A DNA stretch of 64,000 nucleotides. Source: Xanthomonas cassavae CFBP 4642. Its GTDB lineage: Bacteria; Pseudomonadota; Gammaproteobacteria; Xanthomonadales; Xanthomonadaceae. Made by a program: the position numbers and the translations under genes. Positions 46,690 through 56,404 of the stretch are shown piece after piece (the first letter of the stretch is position 1; each line of letters opens with the position of its first letter). The notes under the pieces were generated by a model, which made no database searches, was not told where the DNA came from, and saw only the letters and a program-made list of their open reading frames with translations. The stretch lies in contig NZ_CM002139.1 in NCBI RefSeq assembly GCF_000454545.1, positions 1,023,899 to 1,087,898 on the forward strand. The letters run 5' to 3'.

Positions 46690-47570
46690 CGCATCTGCCG
46701 CGCATGCATCGCCTGGGCCACCAATGTCGCTGCAGCACTGGCGCTGAAAGACGCACCCGACCCGCTCGATCCCTAGTGGCAGCCGGCCAACGCCACCAAT
46801 CGCCCCAGCCTGAGCCCTGCCGACTGGAAGCGTGACCCGGCAGACGGGCAATAGCATCGCCTGGTCAAAACCGAGGTCTCCCGTGCCAACGATCGCGGCA
46901 GCTATGTGCGGGAGACCGCTTTGCCGCCACGCGCGGCAGAACTGGAGGCGCAGGCTACCATCGCCGGTAACATCGCCAACAGCCAGGGCGCGATCGCCGC
47001 GCGCTATGAACTGGCCTACCACCGCAGCGGCTGGGCCGCCGATGGCCTGCCGATGTCGCCGGCCGTGCAACAGGCGCTGCCCGACCCGGATGCGTTGACC
47101 GCCTCGAACGGCCAGCGCTACTACCGCAACATGGATGGGCAGTGGACCAGCAACGGTACTCCACTACCGAGCGGGAATTGCGCGATGGATACGACCCCGA
47201 TGGTCCCTCGGCAATGAGACGACCACCGAGCACCTTGGCAGATACCGCTTCGCAGCAGGGTGTCGTTGCAACGCTGGCGCAAGCCGATGTCGAGCAGGAC
47301 GATCGACCGCCGCCCAAGCGCAAGAGCACCACCGGCGATCCGGACGTGGATGATCTGCTGTACGCGCTGGACTCCAAGAACGATCTGGCCATCGAGCAAG
47401 CCTTGAAGCGTGTCGGCAATAGCGCCCATAGCGCGGCGTTGGCACAGCAAGGCCATGAACATCCGGACGCCAAAGCCCAGCAGGAAGCTCAGCTGTGTCC
47501 TGTCCCGGGTGTCTCCCACTGTCTCTTTCGCCTGTCCTGCGGGAAGAACACGGTGGTGCGTCAAACTTTC
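46690..47570 (+). pseudogene. Degraded accessory gene, possible secretion-system effector
   Basis: One protein can be followed through two in-frame stops and a frameshift: ALALKDAPDPLDP (TAG at about 46774-46776) WQPANATNRPSLSPADWKRD, a second TAG at about 46849, then VKTEVSRANDRGSYVRETAL, ARYELAYHRSGWAADGLPM and NGQRYYRNMDGQWTSNG. The frame shifts near 47160-47190 to continue PPPKRKSTTGDPDVDDLLYALDSKND. The style recalls large effectors of Xanthomonas secretion systems, but the class is not established. It is not functional as read. Confidence 0.65.
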
Positions 47571-47697
47571 AGAGATAGATAATTGTTTTATGTTTTAAAT
47601 CGCGCGAAGAATGCAGCCCCCCACGTAACGCGTCGCTGTCGCCGCTGCCACTGCGCAGGCGGCATGCGCGCTCATCGACTTCTTTGGGAGAGGCTGC

Positions 47698-48796
47698 ATG
47701 ACCAGCAAGATGCTTCAGGGCGCCGTTGCGCTCGCACTGTCCGCCTGCGCTGCGGGCGCCATCGCCGGCCCGGTCGGCTACGGTGCCGCCACCACCGGCG
47801 GCGGCAACAAGACACCGGTCAATGTGGCCACCTTCGAAGCGATGCAGGCGGCGATCGACAGTTACTCCGGCAGCGGCGGACTGGTGCTCAACTACACCGG
47901 CAAGTTCGACTTCGGCACCATCAAGGACGTCTGCGCGCAGTGGAAGCTGCCGGCCAAGACCGTGCAGATCAAGAACAAGAGCGATGTCACCATCCGGGGG
48001 GGCGAATGGCTCGGCGGCCAACTTCGGTCTATGGGTGGTGGGCAACGCCAACAACATCATCATCCAGAACATGACCATCGGCCTGCTGCAAGGCGGCGAA
48101 GATGCCGACTCGATTTCGCTGGAGGGCAACTCCAGCGGCTCGCCGTCCAGGATCTGGGTCGACCACAACACCGTGTTCGCTTCGCTCACCAAGTGCTCCG
48201 GCGCCGGCGATGCCTCCTTCGATGGCGGCATCGACATGAAGAAGGGCGTGCACCACGTCACCGTGTCCTACAACTACGTCTACAACTACGTCTACAACTA
48301 CGTCTACAACTACGTCTACAACTATCAGAAGGTCGCGCTCAACGGTTTCAGCGACAGCGACACCAAGAATTCGGCGGCACGCACCACGTATCACCACAAC
48401 CGCTTCGAGAATGTGGAATCGCGCGTGCCGCTGCAGCGCCGTGGTCTGAGCCACATCTATAACAACTACTTCAACAACGTCACCACCTCCGGCATCAATG
48501 TGCGCATGGGCGGCGTGGCCAAGATCGAATCCAACTACTTCGAGAACATCAAGAACCCGGTGACTTCGCGTGACAGTAGCGAGATCGGCTATTGGGATCT
48601 GATCAACAACTACGTGGGCAGCGGCATCACCTGGGGCACACCGGACGGCAGCAAGCCGTACGCCAATGCCACCACCTGGATCAGCTCCAAGGTCTTCCCC
48701 GAACCACTGGGCTACACCTACACCGTCACCCCGGCCGCGCAGGTCAAGGCCAAGGTGATCGCCACCGCAGGTGCGGGCAAGAACCTGGCGGAGTGA
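47698..48796 (+). pseudogene. Pectate lyase (PL1), frameshifted at a G7 tract, with expanded YNYV repeat
   Basis: A secreted pectate lyase cleaves polygalacturonate in plant cell walls. The leader MTSKMLQGAVALALSACAAG and the N-terminal half (GAATTGGGNKTPVNVATFEA) read in one frame up to DVTIRG. One extra G in GGGGGGG (about 47996-48002) shifts the rest into the +1 frame, where NFGLWVVGNANNIIIQNMTI, the calcium-site DADSISLEG, RIWVDHNTVF and the catalytic region ESRVPLQRR are intact to the stop. With six G the text reads IRGANGSAANFG. A 12-bp repeat inside adds three YNYV units. GGGAGAGG precedes the start and a terminator follows. Confidence 0.92.
48269..48324 (+). repeat. 12-bp tandem repeat (4.7 copies) inside pectate lyase
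   Basis: Four perfect copies of TACAACTACGTC followed by eight bases of a fifth encode YNYVYNYVYNYVYNYVYNY. Related lyases appear to have a single YNYVYNYQK at this place, so about three units were added without changing frame. Confidence 0.95.
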
Positions 48797-49600
48797 GCGC
48801 CGGCGTAGCGGCCTAGCCAAAGATCCCCGGCACTGCCGGGGATTTTCATGAGCGGCAATGTCATCAAAGACCTGCGCCTGGCGTACTCGCCGACTTTCGC
48901 AGAACACAGTGCAGGCCAGGGATGGCTGCAGCCATCGCAGCTGGCCACGCGTGGTAAGGGTGCCGCCGCTCAGGGGATGTCGCGATGCAAAGGTCGCAGT
49001 GCGTTGCAGTCGCATTGCATGGCTGCGTGGGAAGAGAGACACGCGACCTTGCGATAGCGGAATGGCACCGCATGCGCAGAACGGCTGCGTCTATCGCACC
49101 TTGCAGCGCAAGGCAGGCTGATCGCCTGTCGCCGAACGCTGCGCCTAGGCAGGCACTGACCGCTGATGCCGATGACGGCGCGAAGGGATCGCCGGTATCC
49201 GTCCACGCTGGGATGCAGTCGTGCGAAGCGCATTGCGCATGGCAACCGACCCAGCAGATGGCGACGGTTTCAGTTGACCCATGTGCCGGCTACCCGAGTG
49301 TGCGGGGAGCCACCACCTCCAGTCGCAGTTGGGCGATATCGCGGCCACGCGCAGGATGCAGATTCCGCGCGTCCCTGGCACGCAGTACGTTCCTTGGCCG
49401 CGCTGCCGGCACTACCACGCCGCTTGGTGTGCACCGCAGCAGAGCGTGCCGCCGCGCGTCGCTTTGGCCGGGGCCAGTCGGGTCGCGCACAAGGGCGCTG
49501 CGCCGCCCGGCGACGACACCGTCAGCCCGGACTAGGCTGCTGCGTCAAGAGGCGCGGCAGAAGCCGCGACGCGGTATCGTGTCGCGCTACCACCTCTCCG
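48797..49600. other. Long intergenic region, nothing coding recognised
   Basis: An 804-base gap that contains the pectate lyase terminator and, near 48920, the palindrome GATGGCTGCAGCCATC. Open frames lack protein character. It may be decayed DNA. Confidence 0.5.
48823..48846 (+). terminator. Rho-independent terminator of the pectate lyase gene
   Basis: A 10-bp perfect stem ATCCCCGGCA/TGCCGGGGAT with a one-base apex (a larger loop in practice) followed by TTT, starting 27 bases after the stop codon. Confidence 0.85.
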
Positions 49601-50998
49601 ATGCCGTCCATGTCGCTTCCGACCGATCCTGTTGCCCAGAACGCTTCGCCCGCCGCGCCCGCGTTGCGCCATGCGCTCAAACCGCGGCAGTTGATGATGA
49701 TGGGCCTGGGCACCGCCATCGGTGCCGGGCTGTTCCTGGGGTCGGGCGTCGGCATCCAGGCAGCCGGGCCGGCGGTGCTGGTGTCCTACCTGATCGCCGG
49801 TGCCCTGGTGATCATCGTGATGAACGCGCTGGGCGAGATGGCGGCCGCCAAGCCGGCCAGCGGCGCCTTCTCGGTGTATGCGGCCGATGCGATGGGCCCG
49901 ACCGCCGGCGCGACGGTGGGCTGGCTGTGGTGGGTCCAGGTGGTGGTGGTGATCGCAGCCGAGGCGGTCGGCGCCGCCGGCCTGCTCGCCACCGTCTGGC
50001 CGGCGTTGCCGGTGCCCTTGCTGGCGCTGCTGTTCATGGCGACCTTCACCGCGATCAACCTGTTGGGCGTGCGTAAGTTCGGCGAATTCGAATTTTGGTT
50101 CGCCATTCTCAAGGTCGTGGCGATCGTGGTGTTCCTGCTGATCGGTTTCGCGCTGCTGGCCGGCTTGCTGCCCGGCGTGACCTCGCCGGGAGTGTCCAAC
50201 TTCACCCAGAACGGCGGGTTTGCGCCCAATGGCCTGGCCGGCGTCGGCGCGGCCTTGCTGGTGGTGGTGTTCGCCTTTGGCGGCACCGAGATCGTGGCAG
50301 TGGCGGCGGCAGAAACCGCGGACCCCGGGCGCAGCCTGGCCCGTACCATCCGTACCGTGGCCTGGCGCATCCTGGTGTTCTACATCGGTTCGATCAGCGT
50401 GATCGTGGCGGTGGTGCCGTGGACCAGCAAGGCGCTCAGCTCGCCATTTGCCGCGGTGCTGGACGTGGCGCGCATTCCCGGTGCGGCCACTGCGATCACC
50501 CTGGTGGCGGTGGTGGCGCTGCTGTCGGCACTCAACGCTAATCTCTACGGCGCGTCGCGCATGATCTTCTCGCTGGCCCAGCGCGGCGAGGCGCCGCGCG
50601 TGCTCGCCAGGACCAGTCGCGAGCAGGTGCCGTTGATGGCGGTGATCGCCAGCGTGTTGTTCGGCTTTGCGGCTGCCGCACTGGAGCTGCTGTATCCCAA
50701 CAAGGTGTTGCCGGTGCTGCTCAATATCGTCGGTGCCACCTGCCTGCTGGTGTGGACGATCTCGCTGCTGTCGCAGCTGATCCTGCGCGCCCGCGCCGAT
50801 CGCGCCGGCATCGCATTGCCGTTTCGGATGCGCGGCTATCCATTTCTGACCGTGCTGGCGTTGGCGATCCTGGGCGTGATTTTCGTGCTGCTGGCCAGCG
50901 CGGCAGAGACGCGGACGCAGTTCCTGTCGATGGTGGGTCTGACTGTTGCCATTGCGGTGGTCAGCGAAATCGCCCGGCGGATCCGCCGCACGCACTAG
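49601..50998 (+). CDS. Amino-acid permease, APC superfamily (AAT/GabP-like)
   Basis: The 465-residue protein has twelve predicted helices. Helix 1 carries LMMMGLGTAIGAGLFLGSG, the GxG substrate-binding signature of the amino-acid transporter family, and helix 6 has FAFGGTEIVAVAAAETADP with the conserved Glu pair. It imports an amino acid or GABA with protons; specificity is not resolved. ATG codons at 49601 and 49610 are both possible. No operon partner is evident. Confidence 0.93.
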   Translation: MPSMSLPTDPVAQNASPAAPALRHALKPRQLMMMGLGTAIGAGLFLGSGVGIQAAGPAVLVSYLIAGALVIIVMNALGEMAAAKPASGAFSVYAADAMGPTAGATVGWLWWVQVVVVIAAEAVGAAGLLATVWPALPVPLLALLFMATFTAINLLGVRKFGEFEFWFAILKVVAIVVFLLIGFALLAGLLPGVTSPGVSNFTQNGGFAPNGLAGVGAALLVVVFAFGGTEIVAVAAAETADPGRSLARTIRTVAWRILVFYIGSISVIVAVVPWTSKALSSPFAAVLDVARIPGAATAITLVAVVALLSALNANLYGASRMIFSLAQRGEAPRVLARTSREQVPLMAVIASVLFGFAAAALELLYPNKVLPVLLNIVGATCLLVWTISLLSQLILRARADRAGIALPFRMRGYPFLTVLALAILGVIFVLLASAAETRTQFLSMVGLTVAIAVVSEIARRIRRTH

Positions 50999-51420
50999 GC
51001 CGCGCAACCGGATGTCGCACCGCAGTGCTGGGCCGCCTGCCCGATGGCGCAGAAGGCCAGGCCTGCGTGAACCGCGTGGTGATGAGCACTCCCAGACGCC
51101 CGCGCATGTCGGCGAGGCGCGGGCGTGCGCAGCGCCGTACATCGGGCGACTGCGACAGCGTGACGCTGGCCGCAGCCAGTACACAGGTGCTTGCGCGATC
51201 GTGCTCATCGCCCTGCTGTCTGCGATTGCATCGCATGCTTGGCCGCAAGGGCGCGACGGTTTGACGCAGATGCGACGCCGTGTCGCATCGGGAACGTTCT
51301 CTAGCGTCCCTATCATGAAGGCGTAGCGCAGTCGGTCGCGATCTCGATGACCGCAGGCATTGCGGCAATCGCTCTGCACTGACGCGTTGGTGGTCTTCCC
51401 ATTTGCCTGGAGGTTGCTCC
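50999..51420. other. Intergenic region upstream of cioAB
   Basis: A 422-base gap before the oxidase operon. No gene is recognised. It should contain the cioA promoter; no clear Fnr or ArcA-type site was picked out by eye. Confidence 0.5.
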
Positions 51421-52818
51421 ATGGACGCCGTGCTGCTGTCGCGGATCCAGTTCGGATTCGTCATTGCGTTCCACGTGCTGTTTCCTGCGTTCACCATCGG
51501 CCTCTCCAGCCTGCTGGCGTTTCTGGAATGGCGCTGGTTGCGCACCCGCCTGCCGGTCTGGCGCGAGCTGTATTTCTTCTGGCAGAAGATCTTTGCCGTG
51601 TCCTTCGGCATGGGCGTGGTCAGCGGCATCGTGATGGCCTTCCAGTTCGGCGCCAACTGGCCGGAACTGAGCCGCATCGCCGGCAGTGTGATCGGCCCGC
51701 TGCTGAGCTACGAGGTCCTCACCGCGTTCTTCCTGGAAGCGAGCTTCCTGGGCGTGATGATGTTTGGGTGGGGCCGCATTTCCGAACGCCTGCATTTCTT
51801 CGCCACCTGCATGGTGGCACTGGGCACGCTGTTTTCCACATTCTGGATTCTCTCGTCCAACAGCTGGCTACAGACGCCCGCCGGATACGAGGTCATCAAT
51901 GGGATCGTGCATCCGGTCGATTGGTTGAAGATCATCTTCAACCCCTCGTTTCCGTATCGGCTTGCGCATATGGCGCTGGGCTCGTTCATCACCACCTGTT
52001 TTGTGGTCGGCGCGGTGGGTGCCTGGTATCTGCACCGTGGCGTGCACCGCGAGGCGGGCCTGCGCATGCTCAAGCTGGCGGTGGTGTTCGCGGCCATCAC
52101 CATGCCGCTGCAGATCCTCGTCGGCGACATGCATGGCTTGAATACGCGCAAGCATCAGCCGATGAAGATCGCGGCAATGGAGGCGCACTGGCACCGCGAA
52201 GAACCCGGCAAGGGATTTCCGCTGGTGGTCTTCGCATTGCCGAATGCGCAGGCCGAGCGCAACGATTTCGAGCTGGCGATTCCGCGTTTGGGTAGCCTGA
52301 TCCTGACCCACAGCCTGGATGGCAACATCGCGCCGCTGACCTCGGTGCCGGCGCACGACCGCCCGCCTGTGACGCCGGTATTCTTCGCCTTCCGCATCAT
52401 GGTCGGGATCGGCTCGCTGATGCTGCTGGTGGCCTGGGTGTCGGCGTTCGCGTTGTGGCGCGGCACGCTGGTGCAGTGGCGCTGGTTGCTGGCGACCTGG
52501 CGCTGGATGCTGCCAAGCGGCTTCATTGCGCTGATTTCCGGCTGGTTCGTTACAGAAATGGGCCGGCAGCCGTATGTGGTCTACGGGCTGCTGCGCACCG
52601 CCGACGCAGTGGGCCCGCAATCGGCGTTGATGACCGCCATCTCGTTGTCGGTGTATGTGGCCGGTTACGCGTTCGTGTTCGGCTGGGGCATCTGGTACCT
52701 GGTCAAGATTGGCAAGATAGGGCCGACCCCGCACGATGCGCCGCAGCTGGACCATGGCGAACACACGCCCGCACGGCCGCTCTCGGCCGCGGACGAACCG
52801 ATCGATGGAGCTGCCTGA
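51421..52818 (+). CDS. cioA: Cyanide-insensitive bd-type quinol oxidase subunit I
   Basis: Subunit I of the cytochrome bd family, oxidising ubiquinol and reducing oxygen to water without proton pumping. The 465-residue protein starts MDAVLLSRIQFGFVIAFHVLF with the heme-b595 ligand His18. Further ligands are in the AHMALGSFITTCF helix (His) and the GWFVTEMGRQPY segment (conserved Met and quinol-site residues). The Q-loop is short, which marks the CioA rather than the E. coli CydA branch. GGAGG precedes the start. Its stop overlaps cioB (TGATG). Confidence 0.95.
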   Translation: MDAVLLSRIQFGFVIAFHVLFPAFTIGLSSLLAFLEWRWLRTRLPVWRELYFFWQKIFAVSFGMGVVSGIVMAFQFGANWPELSRIAGSVIGPLLSYEVLTAFFLEASFLGVMMFGWGRISERLHFFATCMVALGTLFSTFWILSSNSWLQTPAGYEVINGIVHPVDWLKIIFNPSFPYRLAHMALGSFITTCFVVGAVGAWYLHRGVHREAGLRMLKLAVVFAAITMPLQILVGDMHGLNTRKHQPMKIAAMEAHWHREEPGKGFPLVVFALPNAQAERNDFELAIPRLGSLILTHSLDGNIAPLTSVPAHDRPPVTPVFFAFRIMVGIGSLMLLVAWVSAFALWRGTLVQWRWLLATWRWMLPSGFIALISGWFVTEMGRQPYVVYGLLRTADAVGPQSALMTAISLSVYVAGYAFVFGWGIWYLVKIGKIGPTPHDAPQLDHGEHTPARPLSAADEPIDGAA

Positions 52819-53834
52819 TGGACATGACGACCCTCCTGCCGGTGGCGTGGTTTGCGGTGATCGGCTTCGGCGTGCTGATGTACGTGGTGCTGGACGGCTT
52901 CGTGCTCGGCATCGGCATCCTGGCGCCGTTCCGTCGCGACGAGGCGCAACTGGACCTGATGATGAACACCGCCGCGCCGATCTGGGACGGCAACGAAACC
53001 TGGCTGGTGCTGGGTGGGGCAGGGCTGCTGGCCGCCTTTCCCAAGGCCTATGCGGTGATCCTGTCGGCGCTGTATCTGCCGGTGTTGTTGATGGTGATGG
53101 CGCTGGTGTTCCGCGGGGTGGCGTTCGAGTTCCGCTTCAAGGCGCATCGCTCGCGGCGGTTGTGGAGCAATGCCTTCGCCGCCGGTTCGATCCTGGCCAC
53201 CTTTGCGCAGGGCGTGATCCTGGGTGCGCTGGTGCAGGGCCTGCCGATCGAGAACGACCGCTACGTCGGCGGCATCTGGGGCTGGTTCAGCCCGTTTGCG
53301 ATGCTGACCGGTGCGGCCCTGGTGTTCGGCTATGCGTTGCTCGGCAGCACCTGGCTGATCCTCAAGACCGAAGGCCACGTGCACGCGCTCGCGCGTCAGT
53401 TGAGTCGGCCATTGACCCTCAGCGTACTGGTCTTCATCGGCCTGGTCAGCGCGTGGCTGCCATCGCTGCAATCGCATGTGATGGATCGCTGGTTCAACGA
53501 TGCGCATTACCTGTGGCTGATGCCGGTGCCGGTGCTGGTTGCCGTGGTGGGCTATGCGTTGTGGCGCACGACCGAGCCGGGGCGATCGGACACGGCGCCG
53601 TTCCTGCTGGCGATGGGCTTGTTCGTGCTCGGCTTCCTTGGCCTGGTGCTGGGCATGTGGCCGTATCTGGTGCCGCCGGTCTACACCATCTGGCAGGCGG
53701 CCGCGCCGCCGTCCTCGCAGCTGTTCGCGATGGTGGGGCTGGTCATGTTGCTGCCGCTGATCCTGGGCTACACGGTGTGGTCGTACCGGGTGTTCCGCGG
53801 CAAGATCACTGCGGAGACCGGCTATCACCATTGA
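52818..53834 (+). CDS. cioB: Cyanide-insensitive bd-type quinol oxidase subunit II
   Basis: The 338-residue subunit II has eight to nine helices. Typical motifs are MYVVLDGFVLGIGIL near residue 22, the WDGNETWLVLGGAGLLAAFP loop, and the terminal LPLILGYTVWSYRVFRGKI. It is coupled to cioA by a TGATG overlap. No cydX-like small gene is evident downstream, where the convergent lipoprotein gene ends only ten bases away. Confidence 0.95.
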   Translation: MDMTTLLPVAWFAVIGFGVLMYVVLDGFVLGIGILAPFRRDEAQLDLMMNTAAPIWDGNETWLVLGGAGLLAAFPKAYAVILSALYLPVLLMVMALVFRGVAFEFRFKAHRSRRLWSNAFAAGSILATFAQGVILGALVQGLPIENDRYVGGIWGWFSPFAMLTGAALVFGYALLGSTWLILKTEGHVHALARQLSRPLTLSVLVFIGLVSAWLPSLQSHVMDRWFNDAHYLWLMPVPVLVAVVGYALWRTTEPGRSDTAPFLLAMGLFVLGFLGLVLGMWPYLVPPVYTIWQAAAPPSSQLFAMVGLVMLLPLILGYTVWSYRVFRGKITAETGYHH

Positions 53835-53844
53835 GTGTTGACGC

Positions 53845-54642
53845 TCAGCGCAGGCGCTGCTTGAACATCCACTCCCACATCGCCGGGTCCGCGTAGGTCG
53901 CGTCCCAGACGTTGTGGTTGCCTTCGGGATATTCGCTGTAGCGCAGGTTGGCACCCACGCCTTTTGCAGCGCGGTACAGCGCGCGGTCGTCATGCGGTGG
54001 CACGGAGGTGTCCTTGGCGCCGTGGAAGGTCCAGATCGGCACGTGCCGAAGCTGGGTGACCGCTGCCGTATATGGGTCTGCTTCCTTGGCCACCAGGCTC
54101 ACATACAGTGTGCGGCGCTCATCGCGCGGAGCCTTGAGTGCACCGCAGATGGGCACGATCGCGGCAAAGCGCCGTGGCTGCAGCAGGCCGATTTCCCATG
54201 CGCCGTATCCACCCATCGAGATGCCGGTCAGATACGTGCGCTGCGGGTCGGCAGCGAATTCGGCGCTGGCGGCATCCAGCGCGGCGATGGCCATGCGCGC
54301 GTTGATGCCCAGCCATTCTTCGTTGTCGGGCACCTGCGGCAACACCACCAGCGCTGGAAACTGGGTGGTGTGTTCGCTCAGGTAGGGGCCTACTCCGACC
54401 TCGGCCTGGTCGCGTCCGTTGTCGCCGCGCTCGCCCGAACCATGCAGGAACAACACGATCGGCAATGGCCGCGCCGCCTTGGCAGCCGGGACAAACACCT
54501 GATAGCGATACAGCCGGCCTTCCATCTGCAGGGTGCGGCTGACGAAATGGCCGCTCCGGCCATCATGTCGACGCTCACCCATGCTGGAGCAGCCGGCAAG
54601 CACCAACGCAAGCAGTCCAAGTACGACGCAACGTAAGATCAC
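53845..54642 (-). CDS. Lipoprotein esterase/feruloyl-esterase-like alpha/beta hydrolase
   Basis: A 265-residue protein with a lipobox (LALVLAGC, Cys about 18), so it is an envelope-anchored lipoprotein. The hydrolase core includes VLFLHGSGERG (oxyanion hole), GISMGGYGAWE (nucleophile Ser), the acid in FHGAKDTSVPP and the His of GNHNVWDATY. The GISMGGYG and HNVWD pattern is that of PHB-depolymerase/Esterase-D-type and feruloyl-esterase-like enzymes. Substrate unknown. It converges on cioB. Confidence 0.9.
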   Translation of the reverse strand: MILRCVVLGLLALVLAGCSSMGERRHDGRSGHFVSRTLQMEGRLYRYQVFVPAAKAARPLPIVLFLHGSGERGDNGRDQAEVGVGPYLSEHTTQFPALVVLPQVPDNEEWLGINARMAIAALDAASAEFAADPQRTYLTGISMGGYGAWEIGLLQPRRFAAIVPICGALKAPRDERRTLYVSLVAKEADPYTAAVTQLRHVPIWTFHGAKDTSVPPHDDRALYRAAKGVGANLRYSEYPEGNHNVWDATYADPAMWEWMFKQRLR

Positions 54643-54783
54643 GCACGACTCTCCATCGAGTACAGGACTGCAGTATTACCGCATGCACGTGCGCTGGCAC
54701 GTCACGCGGTGGCGGTGGATGCCGTCGATTCATGCAATCGCAAAGACGGCCGATGCGGCAGGCGAGGGCGCCGCTGCACGCGG

Positions 54784-56145
54784 TCAGGGCAGCAGGATCA
54801 AGGTCGCAAGGCCCAGGAAGCTCAGGAAGCCCATTACGTCGGTCAACGTGGTCAGGATCACCCCGCCCGCCAATGCCGGATCGAAGCCCAGGCGCTTGAG
54901 CGTCACCGGCACCAGCACGCCGCCGAAGGCGGCAGTGAGCATGTTGGCGGTCAGTGCGGTGCCGATCACCAGCGACAGCATCGGCTGGCGGAACCAGACC
55001 AGGACGATCAGGCCAAGCCCGATGCCCAGGCACAGCCCGTTGATCAGCGCCACGGTGAGTTCCTTCTTGAGCAGCGTCATCACGTTGGACGAGCCGATCT
55101 GCCCCAGCGCCAGACCGCGCACCATCAGCGCCAGCACCTGGGTACCGGCGTTGCCGCCCATGCCGGCCACGATCGGCATCAGCGCTGCCAGCGCCACCAG
55201 TTTTTCGATGGTGCCCTCGAACTGGCTGACCACGCTGGAGGCCAGGAAGGCGGTGCACAGGTTGATGCCCAGCCAGATCAGGCGGCGCCGGAATGCGCGC
55301 CTGGCCGGGCTGAACATGTCCTCGTCCTCGTCCAGGCCGGCCGCGCTCAACGCCTGGTGCTCGGCCTGCTCTCGGATGATGTCGACCACGTCGTCGATGG
55401 TGATGCGGCCGAGCAGGATGTTGTTGTCGTCCACCACCGGCGCGGAGATCCAGTCGTGGTCGGAGAAGCGGCGTGCCACCTCGTCCGAGCCGTCGCCCAC
55501 GTCGATGGCCGGCTGCTCGTCGTCGATCAGCCGGTTGACCGGGGTGCTGTCCTCGTGGGTGACCAGCGCTGCCAATGGCACGCGGCCCAGATACTGGTGG
55601 CGACGGCTCACCACATACAGATGGTCGGTATGATCGGGCAGCTCGCCGCGCAAGCGCAGGTAGCGCAGTACCACATCGACGTTGACGTCGGCGCGCACTG
55701 TCACCACGTCCGGATTCATCAGGCGCCCGGCGGTGTCTTCCGGATACGACAGCACCTGCTCCAGCCGTTCGCGGTTCTCGCGATCCATCGACTTGAGCAC
55801 TTCGTCGATGACGGTATCGGGCAGGTCTTCGACCAGGTTGGCCAGGTCGTCGATGTCCAGGTCTTCGACCGCGGCGACGATTTCGTCCGGGTCCATGTCG
55901 GCCAGCAGGCTTTCGCGGACTTCATCACCGACGTGCAGCAGCACTTCGCCATCGTCTTCCGGGTCGACAAGCCCCCACACCACTTCACGTTTGCCCGGTG
56001 GCAGCGACTCGAGCAGGTTGCCGATCTCCGCCGGCGCCAGCGTATTGACCAACCGGCGCACCGGCCCCAGGCGTCCGCTATCCAGCGCGTCGGACAGCAA
56101 TCGCAGCTGGCGCGCGGTCTTGTCGTGGCGGACGGCTTCGGCCAT
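54784..56145 (-). CDS. mgtE: Magnesium transporter MgtE
   Basis: A 453-residue MgtE: N-terminal superhelical domain (residues 1-130), paired CBS domains (about 130-265) and a five-helix pore domain. The pore has RRLIWLGINLCTAFLASSVV, the GNAGTQVLALMVRGLALGQI signature and the closing DVMGFLSFLGLATLILLP. It is a homodimeric Mg2+ channel gated by cytosolic Mg2+. It lies 259 bases downstream of ptsI on the same strand, an order conserved in Xanthomonadaceae. No Mg riboswitch was recognised upstream. Confidence 0.96.
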   Translation of the reverse strand: MAEAVRHDKTARQLRLLSDALDSGRLGPVRRLVNTLAPAEIGNLLESLPPGKREVVWGLVDPEDDGEVLLHVGDEVRESLLADMDPDEIVAAVEDLDIDDLANLVEDLPDTVIDEVLKSMDRENRERLEQVLSYPEDTAGRLMNPDVVTVRADVNVDVVLRYLRLRGELPDHTDHLYVVSRRHQYLGRVPLAALVTHEDSTPVNRLIDDEQPAIDVGDGSDEVARRFSDHDWISAPVVDDNNILLGRITIDDVVDIIREQAEHQALSAAGLDEDEDMFSPARRAFRRRLIWLGINLCTAFLASSVVSQFEGTIEKLVALAALMPIVAGMGGNAGTQVLALMVRGLALGQIGSSNVMTLLKKELTVALINGLCLGIGLGLIVLVWFRQPMLSLVIGTALTANMLTAAFGGVLVPVTLKRLGFDPALAGGVILTTLTDVMGFLSFLGLATLILLP

Positions 56146-56341
56146 GCGCGGCTTCCCGGAAGAGTGGACGCGCCGTCAGTGGACGCGGTGCTGGGTCAGC
56201 ACGGCATTATCACTTGCGCGCGGTGACGAAACATACAGTGCCGGCACGCTTGGCAAAAGCTGCGTGCAGCCACTACGAACCTGAGCTGGTCTGTCAGCAT
56301 GGACCGGCTGATTGATTGTGAGGTCGATGATCGGCGCGGCG

Positions 56342-56387
56342 CCCCCATCCGCCCTGCGGGCACCTTCCCCCGCAAGCGGGAGAAGGA
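56342..56387 (+). repeat. Dispersed Xanthomonas-type intergenic repeat, copy 3
   Basis: CCCCCATCCGCCCTGCGGGCACC followed by the inverted repeat CTTCCCCCG-CAAG-CGGGAGAAG. Compared with copy 1 at 594-639, the frame CATCCGC...GCACCTTC.CCCG is shared. It lies in the gap between mgtE and ptsI. Confidence 0.75.
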
Positions 56388-56404
56388 AGTGCAGCAGCGC
56401 TGTT

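Noticed and set aside
48269..48324. CRISPR-like repeat array
   Set aside because: The 12-base units are directly contiguous, coding and without spacers.
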